Assembly (NCBI GenBank): GCA_002633005.1
Contig: NMRA01000316.1
Coordinates: 395,052-442,202 of the forward strand
DNA length: 47,151 nt
Direction: 5' to 3'
DNA from: Phoronis australis
Lineage: Eukaryota; Phoronida; Phoronidae
Below the pieces are notes generated by a model that saw nothing but the letters and a program-made list of their open reading frames with translations, had not been told where the DNA came from and searched no databases. Both the position numbers and the translations under genes were made by a program. This document shows positions 12,001 through 24,000 of this stretch, piece by piece (within the stretch, counting starts at the first letter, position 1; every line of letters starts with the position of its first letter).

Positions 12001-15000
12001 TGAAAATTGCGCAAAAACAAAAGTAAAAAATCTTCACAGGAATCGACTTGTGATACAGACGCAGACCATGTTACGATATTCAAAACTCAATGAAGCAACC
12101 AACCTTAACTAATGTTTTCAGTCTAGCTGACCTACCTGGCTTGCAAAGTGTGACTGGAGTACAAAATACACTGCCATCCTGCTGAAAGTTGCACTGGGCA
12201 CTGCATCCTTTAAGATCTACGAGGTTGACCGGGTTCACAACCATGACCTTTTCTTTCTTTTTAAACGAAAACGATTCTTTAATCGGTTTTTCATTTTCAG
12301 CCCCAGTGGCTTCCTGTAGCACCTCGTGGGCAAACGGAGTCTGGAAGAGAAGCGATTGTATTTTGCAAACACTGAATTTTATTGAGTACATGCACATGCC
12401 ATAGAACGATTTAGGAGATGTTTGGGATTGTCCCAATCGTGTGAACGAGTGAAAAAAAATAAGAGTGGTGGTATGCCTTTTAGATCTTTCGCAAACACCT
12501 GTGACCAACGCTAACCAGCGAGATCAAAGATACCTCAAGTTATTTAAGACTTTAGTTACATCCACGATGGTGTATCAGTGTAAACCCCAACGTTGACTTT
12601 ACTCCTAGTGATATCTGTCTCTAATAAAATTATTATTATTATTATAACGCATGTTGCTATTCTTCAATAGTGCATTAAACCTGGATGGTTGAAATTGGTC
12701 TAGGTAACCTTGCTGACAAGACGTTTTCACAGGTTCACGCACAACCACCTGATGTTTGCGGTGTTAGAACGTTATGGCAAAAACAAGCTCATTCTTTACC
12801 AACGAAGATTATAATCAAAAAGTTGCTACCTGGCCCATTATAGCCTATAACGATATAGATGTGTCTGAATCACGGGCGGCGCAACATTGAAACAAATGGA
12901 GGGGCTATAGCCCCCCAGTCCCCTGTGGTGCACCGCACCGGCATAGACCTTCGGCGGCGCAGCACTGAAAAAATGTGGGCTATAGCCCTCCTCCCTCCAG
13001 CCCCCTATGGTGCGCCACACATGAGAGTAGACTGTGTGTTTTGTTTAAAAGGTAGCAAAACATATTTTTTTCAAAAACATGTCATTGACTATCAATTTAC
13101 TCTTAAAATGCCAGGAGGTCCATCACCTTTCTCAAGACCAAGATCACAAAACAGCAACAAAATGCTGTAAACGACTTTTGAACAAAGAAGTTGATATTCT
13201 TGGTATGATCCCACAATTAAAAGTACACGCAGTGCCAGAAATTTAACTAACTATACTCATAGGTTATATAATCAATATTCAATCTGACAAGGAGAGAATA
13301 TGCTGCGGCTGGAAGTAAACAAAAGAATGTCATTTGCGCTCTCACTATGTTTGGATCCCTAATACAAAACTAGAGACTCTTGGAGGTGGCCGCATCCCCA
13401 TGATCAGCCTGTGACACACACTCCTTCGCAGTGTACCGATCCAATATGATGCGACATACAATGTAGTGGTCGGTTACTTACTTGAAGTGGAACGACAAAT
13501 CTTTGGGCCTCGGCCAAATCATATCCGCCGAACGACCGCAGCGAGTCCAAATAAGCGCCCTTCAGGACTTTAAGGGGATCTTTCAAGACAAAAGCGTCGA
13601 CAATAATGTTTTGACCTTCTTCGTAGCAGTTAATTTGGTGGATTGTAGCCATTGGCGTCGTGAAGTAGCGAGTTACGAGCATATCTCCGGTGTCTTTGCG
13701 AAGGACGTGGATCCTGGACTGAAATGTGGATTACATAATGAAACAGTGTATACGTAGAGCCGACTTTTAGTTTATGTTACCGAGTGGTGTGTCTTCGATG
13801 CCTTCTGTTTTAAGCATGGGAAGTTGAGACATCCAGTTTGAGATACCAGAGCAAACTTGATTGAAATGGATGCAACTGTCAACTCACAGGAAGGGATCCA
13901 TATCCCCATATATGAGGCAATAGAAACCTGGAACAACTACATGTATGCCTATCAATAGACATAGTCGTCTCGGATTTTGTCTCATATATGGAATAGAACT
14001 GGGCCTGTTGATTTGCTACGTCGTCCGACTATAAGACGCCCATCTTGACATCATATAGCCAATCTGAAGCCCGCAGGATGCGTACACAACGTCGTTAAAT
14101 GTCAATTAACAATTATCGTATTCTGTTCTTGTTTTTTCTTTCTGCTGCAAAGAACATTCGATAAACCCAGTTTCAGTGATGTACCCAGCGTGGGTGACAG
14201 TGACCCGGGGCCAAGATTCTCGGTGTCACCCCTCACCCACCGACTCATCCACTCACGCACTCAGTCCCACCTTGGTTTAATAATTCGGAAAGTCATATGT
14301 TGTGAAACACAGAATGCAGAATTTATAGTGATTTATTCTGGAAATACTGTGGGCACATGCACAATGTTCTAAATTCACTACAGCAGCACGCAAGTAAGTC
14401 ATGAAGCCCACAGACTCCAGGAACGTACACACATGCACGTGGATACAAATAAAGCCAAAGTTGTATACTAAAATTTTCTGTCCAGGGCACATATTCGGAA
14501 AAATACCTTTCGCGACCAAAAGTCAAATCCAAATAAACTCCCTGGCGTATCTTTGTAAGTAACTAATATGCGCCCGGGTGTATCAATAATGTGCTGAAAA
14601 ATTCCTGTAGTATTGCCATCACTGTGAGAGGAAATGGACAAATGCTTGTCCCCACACGCGTGATTTGATTCAATGTTTAGAGTAAGCGGTGAAAGTTGAA
14701 AAGTCTGGTCGCAACTTGTAATACACTGTCCAAGCCTGTGCTCCAAACCCAGCACTAGTACACGTTACCCAATCCCGTGTGTGTTTAAAGAATGTTGGTA
14801 TCACAAGCGGTAGAGCCGCGGGAGATTTCGAGGGTGACACTGTATGAATTAGGACTATTCCGATAGTCAGGTGAAATAAAGGTGCTAGTTTCTTGTCATT
14901 TTTAGCCGGTAACAAGGCGCGATAGTTTAGGGTTCACGCCCCTAAAAGGAAATAACTCGGGACGGTTGCCCCCCTCCGCCCCCTCTCCCCTTAATTAAGT

Positions 15001-18000
15001 AAGCCACTGTACACTTTTAAACACACCATAGAGAGGCAGATATCCAATTTCCTTATTCATTAAGGGTCAACTTTGACACTGAGATTCACTTAAAGGAAAC
15101 GGTTATTTTGACAACTATAGTTGACTGGAAATTCAAAAATAGAGAGGTGAATACCCGTCAGCCATACGTTTGGGCTTATTGAGGTGACGAACTGCATGCA
15201 ATCATAAATGTACTGGGTGCTTATCAATAAATGTAGTCGGTAGTCAAAATGGTTGAGTAGCACATCAAATTAAGCCGTCACGTTACCTGTATTTCGTTGT
15301 CGAAAGAGAATGCTTCAAGTGTTGGATCCGATAATATTTTCTGCTTTAAAAGTTTAAGTATGTCCACATAGAAGGGGTTCTCCAGAATCACAACGTATTT
15401 CTCCGTGATCCCGATAGTGTGAACGAAGCATGGCGATGCCTTAAATTGGCCTGGAAACGTTTTCATTACTTCGATGGTATTCAACATACCGTCCTGTCGA
15501 CCTGGTAGAAGAAAAAATCTATTCAGAAACATACGTTTTACCTCATTATCCAAAACGTACTCGACACACAACTAAACTGCAAATTGTAGATTCCCCAAGA
15601 TGAATCAAACGTGAATTTAGACAGCAACGATGCACTACTAGGTGAGATTCCAGCTGCGTCTGCTTCGGAGTCAGACTCACTAAGAGTAGCCTCACAACAA
15701 ATCGTCAAATTTACGACATTTCAATAAATTCATACGGCAGAGATTGACAAATTTCTTCGTCGCAAGGATGTTCAAATTTTAACTCAAAAGCCCATACAAT
15801 GGGGCTATTCGGAGAATTCTCCTCGTGATGTCGCTGCTGTACTAGTGGTGATTAAATTGCGCATGCGTGGCTGTCTGCAGGTAAACAAATGGTAAAAGAT
15901 GGAATTTTTATCAAAATACGTCGTCGCGCTAAGCCTCATTACTGCTAATTTCCATGGTGCAAGTCTTCGACAGGTGGCCACAAATTCCCAAAAGACCTAA
16001 GGTTACTATATTCGTGGACAATTGCGGTCAACAAGGTCAACTGACTGACAAAAAGTGCGTGAATGCTGAAGCCCCGTGTGAGCTCTATGACTATGCAGTT
16101 CCATTCGGAGACTACACAACATTACTTGGTAAGTTTTTAGCAATCAGGTTTCTATCAACATCGTTTGGTGATGTTATCCCCACCAGTTACCCCACTGAAT
16201 AACAGCTTTATTGAGTCGAACTAAGTGTTTCTTTTTGGAAACTCACCCGATGCCGGGTAGGCTAGCAGCACATATTCATATTGTCCTGGGACTGGGTGGG
16301 AGTGCTCCCAAAATAAGAGGTGTGTGGTACGTGATGCACAGAAGTAAAGAGTGACTTTTTCACAGCAGTTTCTCTTCAAAACTATGCTGTTTCCAACAAA
16401 ATTCTCTAGATGAATGAGTTTCCTTATTTTATCGTGGACCCCACCCCCAGGACCACCAGCTCAGTTATCGAATTAACTTGAATAAGCCTTAATTCAGTAA
16501 ATGTCGTAACATTGCATTGGAAAAAAANNNNNNNNNNNNNNNNNNNNNNNNNNNNNNNNNNNNNNNNNNNNNNNNNNNNNNNNNNNNNNNNNNNNNNNNN
16601 NNNNNNNNNNNNNNNNNNNNNNNNNNNNNNNNNNNNNNNNNNNNNNNNNNNNNNNNNNNNNNNNNNNNNNNNNNNNNNNNNNNNNNNNNNNNNNNNNNNN
16701 NNNNNNNNNNNNNNNNNNNNNNNNNNNNNNNNNNNNNNNNNNNNNNNNNNNNNNNNNNNNNNNNNNNNNNNNNNNNNNNNNNNNNNNNNNNNNNNNNNNN
16801 NNNNNNNNNNNNNNNNNNNNNNNNNNNNNNNNNNNNNNNNNNNNNNNNNNNNNNNNNNNNNNNNNNNNNNNNNNNNNNNNNNNNNNNNNNNNNNNNNNNN
16901 NNNNNNNNNNNNNNNNNNNNNNNNNNNNNNNNNNNNNNNNNNNNNNNNNNNNNNNNNNNNNNNNNNNNNNNNNNNNNNNNNNNNNNNNNNNNNNNNNNNN
17001 NNNNNNNNNNNTATCGAGTTGACAGCATAAACATTCAGCATTGGTTGATGTAGCTGTCACTGATAAACTTTTAGAAATCATTCCAAACAATAATAATGCT
17101 TTGATGTACGAAAAGATCCCGATTGCTACGTCAAGTATCGTATCACATATCACAACATACAAAGATTAACCAGACTCTGGCTGGCGACTGACTGCCGCGA
17201 AGCCGACATCGGCGAGTACCTCAGTTAACAGGCATCGGTAGAATAATCATGGAATAATCGTTAAAATAGTCACAAACCTTACCTTTGTATGAGGTCGTGC
17301 TTACTTCCTCTCATAGAAACACCCTTTTTACGCAATCTCAGATTCAGTTGGCACGGCTGCAAGCCTTTTCACCGTGTATTTAAAGGGCTCGCGAAATCGA
17401 GGCTGTTAATCTATCACCACTAGTACACGCACGCCCTCTAGTTATTGTAGATTTTCCGAATAGCCCCATTGTAAAATTTGATATATACTTGCACCTACAT
17501 CAAAAGTTCAATACAAAAGTAATGTTATGTATCTGAAAATGGCAATTTCTTAACCTGAGCGACTATTACTGCCGGTTTTATGCAGCACAGGAGGATATTC
17601 TTAATTCTCTACAAGATTTGGAATGAAAACACCTGAATGAGTCTATTAATAAAATAAAAAGTAAAAAAATAATTGTTCACAGTTCTCTAAGTTTTAAACC
17701 ATTTTTTTATTCGCCAAGCAACATATAGCACCATTTTGTTTCAATTTCTCTCCGTACAAATAAACAAAAGAACCAGTGCTTGAGGAATCATTGGAAATCG
17801 TCGTCTATTGGTTATTGTTGAATGTCATGTTACTACGATCAACAGAAGCACTCTAATTGCTTAATAACAGTCTAGTGATAAACAGTTTGAGCAGCTGCGA
17901 TACATAGAACGTTTGAAAGAACCAACGAACACAACACACGAAAGCGACACAGTAGATATCAAGGGGACGTAACAAACCCCTCTAATACGGACAATTACGG

Positions 18001-21000
18001 TAGTGTCGCTGTAGAATTACGTCAAATCGATGACTCACGAAAGAACCCATGCTGATAAACAGCCTCCCGTTCAGTAACGCTAGGACCTCGCTAAAAAGCA
18101 AGACTTCGCGAGATTACGTGAGAAATTACCGTGTATTTTAAATGAGAACACGTGACTTTGACTTAGTTTTAGCTAGGTCCTAGCGTAATAGCGTCTACTG
18201 AACGCACGCCAGCTTTCTGTATCTGTTAACGTATTAAGTCAGCGTGCCGCACCGTTGCACACTGGGGTTTCATTTTTGCATCACCAAGTACGTAGTACGA
18301 GTGCATGTGCATGAAATGGGGGCATTGCACGCTTGAAACATGCTGGTTGGGGACTCTGTACGCTTAGAACATGTTGGTTCACTGGTTATTAGGTCAGGTT
18401 GCTGACTGGAAACCAGGGAAGAGCTCAATATGCACGGCTGAAACTTCGCTAGGATTAAATGAAAACTTCGAGAGATTACGTGACATATTTCCGTGTGTTT
18501 TCAAAGAGATTACGTGATTTTGGCTAGGCGTTTCTCGCCGCGAGACAACTGGTGAAATCTACCCTGGCATACAAGCGAGATTATACAACGAATTGCCATC
18601 TCTTTCCTACCTCCAGTAGAGACCTTCGGTGGTATTTTAAACAGGGAGTATTTGACTCCGGCAGAAATCGTCGTAGCCAGACCGTATTGAGACTTGTCTT
18701 TATCCTTCTGTAGATGTCCTGTCACAAGTAAAACGTCCGGTATTTGTTCAGACAAATCCATCTAAAACGGAAGGAGTTTGGCTAAAGCATGGCTCGTGTA
18801 CTCCAAACTCTCTCAAAATGGCTATTTAGTTTAAAATGGCCTTTAGAATATGCGTTATGCCCTGTTCTTTTAAATCTGTCAAGAAATAAAAGGTTTTGTA
18901 TAAAGTTATGTGATGTATATTAACCTGGACTTCTAGGAATTTTAATAAAAAACTAAAATTGCATTAAACAAAAAGGAAAGCATCGCCAACGTTTTTGAGG
19001 TTACATTGTAAAGTTCGTGCAAAGTGACATTAACAGCCCCCGTGCTTTTGCCGATACAAAATCGTACTCAAATTGTTTGTTCCGAAGTCAAAATAGGTAA
19101 AAGGTTTGTGAGAGTGAAAGTAATTGACAGTGACGCCGTGACTCAAAATTTTATGTGCTTGATGTAAAAAATAACGAGCTGTCACCTGACATTTTATGAG
19201 CATTATCTGAGGAAATAAGAATTGTCAGTTTTAACAGTTGTCAGGGTGACCTCTTTGAGCCACATTTCAGTTTCATTTTATAGGTAAACTTTACCTATAA
19301 AATGAAACTGAAATGTGGCTTTAAAAGCCCCAAGGTTTCCAAGAGCGCCGGATCCATGATGCATCCGTCGTTTTTGTGAAAGTTTATTTCCCACATTGTC
19401 TTGTTGCAAGACCATTTTTCATTTATCGAAATGTGTTAAACCCAGTTTTGTCAGACTGTTCAGTGCAAGACATGTGCCACGTATGCCGAAAATTGAATAC
19501 GCATAGCCGGAAGAGTGCTCCCGGAGGAACAGCGTGTCCATATTGAAGGCAAACATTCAAGCCTGTCAAGTACAAACCTTGAAGTTCGTTTCTAGCGAGT
19601 GTGGGTCTATGTTAAGGACAAACTTCTTTTCACCCACGGCAAAGCATTCTCCATCTTCACACAACCATATGTTCACGTTGCAGTTGTCGCTTGGCAATTT
19701 TTTAGTCGTCAACTTTGAGGCGAACCTGTAATTTACGAATCTGCCAATTCTTCACTTGTAATAAAAAATAACGCCCTGTTGGACAGAATAATTTTTTCGA
19801 AGCAGCCGCAAAGCCACGTTCCGTCAACTTGTTTCTCAATCAATCAATCGAAAAATGGTCGGTGATGCCCTAGGAAAACGGACATGCGCTTATAATTGAG
19901 ACCGTGTCCTGGCATAAAATAACAGGCCTCGACAAGCCAACTGTAGACCTTGATCTCAAGCAATAGCAGTTACATGTATGTCCAAACGCTGAAATCGCTT
20001 CTACATGTAATTTCAATGAGGAATTATATAATTTAAGTCCAATCCCGACCCATGAGCGTGAATGGTTTAAATCATTTTTTGCGGCGTGTGGCGGGTTTGC
20101 AACGCTTGTAATTTAGTAAGTTTGAACGTATCACATACCGATCTTAACTCAATTTTCGCATTGGTTGCAAATGAATACCAGTAGCTTTAGTCATAGACCC
20201 AGGCACGCTTACTGGTCAATGATCGACCTAAACTTTGGCAAACCAAAACTTCACCTGCCCAGCGAATTTTTGGTCGGATCAGGAGACGCCAATGTTCCGC
20301 CTTCATCGAACACGATTCGCTTCTCTTCCTGGTTTTTGTTGTATGTTTCCCCTCTCAAGTACCTGCAAAGAACCAGTTAAGCTGCTCACATTTGAAACAC
20401 CTGGATCATCGTTATTCAGTAACTAAATATACACTATACCCTGTTTTGATGATTTCAACCAAATCTCTCTGCTGTAACTTGCTAATGAATCAGAGGCGTC
20501 AATCTTGAACCATGAAAGCACTTTGGAATCAACTAAAATGCCATACATACTACCTACGTCACAGCTTGGATATTGTGGTTCTTGGTGGTTGGTCCTTTAC
20601 CACAGTTGCCGTAGAATTCGCTAAAAGTGTAGGTCTCGCTTGCCCGTTAAGCAGATTTTGAAAGGGGTTTTCAACTTTTTTTCAAACTTTTGAGGGTTGT
20701 CAGGGATTTTGTATAATCAGAAAATTGAATGGAAATGTCGTTTTTAATAGCTGCTAAATAGGCCAAAGCCCGGTTTGGTATCCTCTTAATTGTAGCAGTG
20801 GCGCATTTGAGGGAAGCAATGAGCCATTCTTCCCCAACTAAATGGTAAGCGAGAACATGTTGCCTTTCTGTAAATACAAGAAGTTGCCATAATTTAACTG
20901 CGATGACTTCAGTTTACATGAAGTTATTCGTCAGTCAGATAGTCATGCCGTGCGAAATTGCCCTGGTTGCATTGCATATCGTCGCATTCAAACACACTTT

Positions 21001-24000
21001 TAACATTTCTCAGCAGTAAACATTATCCTTCGGCCACTTTTTGGTCTCAGTTATATCATACATGTAAAACAGCATAGGCTCACCCAATCCGATGTCTCCA
21101 TATCTGGCCCTGGCTGAATGATTGCAAGGTTCTGGAGCGTGGGTCGAGAATTGTAGAGTGATTGGATCGCAACAAAGGGTCAGTCCTCCACCATGTTAGT
21201 ACTGGTATGGACATTTTATTCACGAGCTTCAGAACTCATTGTACTGTTTCATCTTGCATAAGCGTTGATTTTCACGTAAGGGCTCCTTTGCACGGTTGCA
21301 CGAACCGTCTCGAATAAGGAATCAATTAAGCTCCCTAACTCTACTGCGTATTTGTGGACTTATGAAAACACTGATTGTCCTTTCTCTCGCTGTTTGAGTC
21401 TCATTTACTAAGTAGATGTTTTGCTTTCACAAATTAAGAGTGAACTCTCACCTGATCTGTCAACATTAAAGAAAATAAGTAGGAATCTTTTCATGAGTTC
21501 CTAATTACTATTATTATTAGCACTCAAGGGTTCCGTGTTTAGTCAGGTATTAGAAAATGTCATTAGACAAAAAGGAGTTGATACAAGTAATGAAGATAAA
21601 GTGATAGAAAAAACATAACATCTGTGAGAAAACAACGAAACAAATACGAACAGAATTAGGTAACTTTGTTGAGTCCCTATTTGGGACTGTTTACCGCAAC
21701 CGGGTATTTGTCTCCACCATGATCAGAAGGGGCCCTTTGACTCAGTGGCGACCCTTACCGGTTATTGTCCAAATTTTCATATGACCAGTCAGCGACTATA
21801 GGTAGTTACCCAAGTTAAATACATGTCATTTGAACACGTTTCTGAGGTTCTCCCCTACTCGAATTCCAAAGTTTTTAAGTAGAGTAGAAACTGAGATGCG
21901 TTCCATAAACTCAAAGAAGTTCCATAAATGGCGAGATCACGCAAGACCCTGCAAATTAACGCGCCTGAGTACGCCCGAGACCTAAGTATTCTGGAACCCA
22001 AGGGATATGGCGGCCACCGAACCGATTAGGCGGTGAGGTTGGATTGTTAAATTATGGAAAATATTCATCATTTCCATTCTAGCGACCTCTCGTGGTATGA
22101 GCAACGCCAAAATGTTGCGTCTACGTTCATTTCCAGTGATGGGTAGTTTCAGCCAGTGCATTCAAAAACTTATCCTAACATCGCGTAAAGTATGGGGGTT
22201 TTCATGTCCACATCCATGATTGAAGTTCGAGTTTGGTCCGCTTCCACCCCAAGTCACATACTCGGTACCAGTGGCGGATTTAGGGGGGGGCAAGGGGACC
22301 ATGCCCACCTCCCTAAAATTCTACCAGATACCATTTGGCAGTTCAGGTGCGAATTGCTGACTAGCACATGCGCGCAACCAGGAGGGCTCGGGGGATTGAA
22401 CAAACCCCGTTTACCGTTTTTTTAGTAATAAGGTCCGCATACCCAAAAATTCGAGACCCTGCATCCCTAGATTTTAGGCTGGGCGTGCGCATCTGCTGAA
22501 ATTCTGGTTATTCCTGTGCCCTGGCCCCCCTAACTCAAAATCCTGGATCCGCCTCTGGGTGCGGTTATGTACCCACGAGTTTGGGACCGGCCTTGTCGGT
22601 TTTCTATAGTATTTCATGCTCAAGTAACGCAGCTTTGATAACACAGGTACTCAATTGTGGTAATGAGGCAGTCCCATCTCATTTCGATTGTGACGTTTGA
22701 AGTTCATGGCCGTTGAGTGCAAGCCGACTTGCGCGGGCACCAACAGTCGGGTATGCATACGACAACGCAGCTACTTCCACCTCGGTATCGTTCTTACGGT
22801 GTAGGTACCAAACAATGCAGATCGACATGCTACAAGCGTAACCCCAGTTAATTCACCGCTGAGTTTCATCCACTTCAGGCTGTGCCTTTCTCTTGCAAAC
22901 AAGACCAACACAAAGCGGTGAAACGTGCAAACAGTTGCTACTAGGGTTGTTTATCGTTAATTAGCGTCTCAAAATAATCACTAGATAGCGCAGAATACTT
23001 CTAACCTGTTCAGAATGGGAAGGTGTCGTATTATCTGAAGCTCATTGATGGATTTTTCTGAAATTTGGTAAAAAAGTTTCTATTGAGGCGACAACTGTGC
23101 TTTTCCATGTTCGGACAGATTCAACATATTTTACGTCACCTAGTGGTCATTTTTTACTTGTGTTCGCTTTTATCGTCAGCGTTTTTATCTCACAAACTGC
23201 TCGAACGATTAATAATGAATCGTAGCAGTTGTGTTCCTGATGAGAATACCATGGCTGACGTTGATTCTAGGACGGGTTTGGCACCTGCAGCACGTACCCT
23301 GTGGTGCTTTTGTATTTTTGCGACAATGGCTGCAGCTTGTGATTTCTTTGTATGTTTATGAACTTAGACGGATTCGACTACCGCTGTGCCTTCTAATGGC
23401 AACTGGTTTTGTTTGTGTTTTCCTCTGTAAGTTTCTTGGCGTATTCTCACGGAATTTGACAGAGTTGTATGAGAGAGGCGACGTCGCTTTCCCAATTTCA
23501 AATGGGTTTGGCGTAATTTGCGCCATCTAACCATCTTTATGATAATAAAAACAACAACAAAAGCACACCGTTGGTGTTGCAGTCGTGGGCGCATTACAAC
23601 AATCTTATTAATGAAATGTGAAATGCAAACAACTGCATTTACGTTATGGGCAATAGGCAGAAGAGCTACAGTACCTGCTTCTGAAAGACACTCGCCCCTT
23701 TTTAATGGTAAAGCGCGTAAGCAGTGCCAAACCGTCAGAATAATGGTTATAATTGTGCTCGCCTACTTCAAACTGCGCTGGCCCTATTCCCAGAAGAGTG
23801 CCGTTTAACCAGGCTGGCACTGTCCCTGAAAAAAGAGAACAACGTTGGACCTTTGTTGAAATGGCATCGAGTTCAAAGGCCCAACCGTGACGGAGTATAA
23901 CAGGGATCATAGCGTGAATCTAGAGTTCACGCTATATTATTTGCAAACCATACAAATTTACATATAAACCACGTGTTTTCTAAAACAGAATCTAACATGT

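Larger units (their letters stand above)
15797..17472. repeat. Inverted repeats with TA flanks around the assembly gap
   Basis: CAATGGGGCTATTCGGA starts at 15797 and its complement ends at 17472, both bordered by TA on the outside. A second shared block, TACTAGTGGTGAT, lies further in on each side (about 15841 and 17413). This layout fits the ends of a TA-targeting (Tc1/mariner-type) element of about 1.7 kb. It could also be two separate MITEs in opposite orientation. No transposase is visible, but 484 bases of the interior are unknown. Confidence 0.5.

Noticed and set aside
16424-17162. Long open frames across the gap
   Set aside because: They consist almost wholly of N and carry no information.
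20255-20362. Apparent frameshift in oxygenase exon 3
   Set aside because: It came from a misread of the acceptor region; with the correct bases the exon joins both neighbours in frame.
23644-23674. Extension of oxygenase exon 2 into CSSSAYCP
   Set aside because: The frame stops at once, and splicing at AGCAG|GTACTG joins to YLRGETY, a much better family match.
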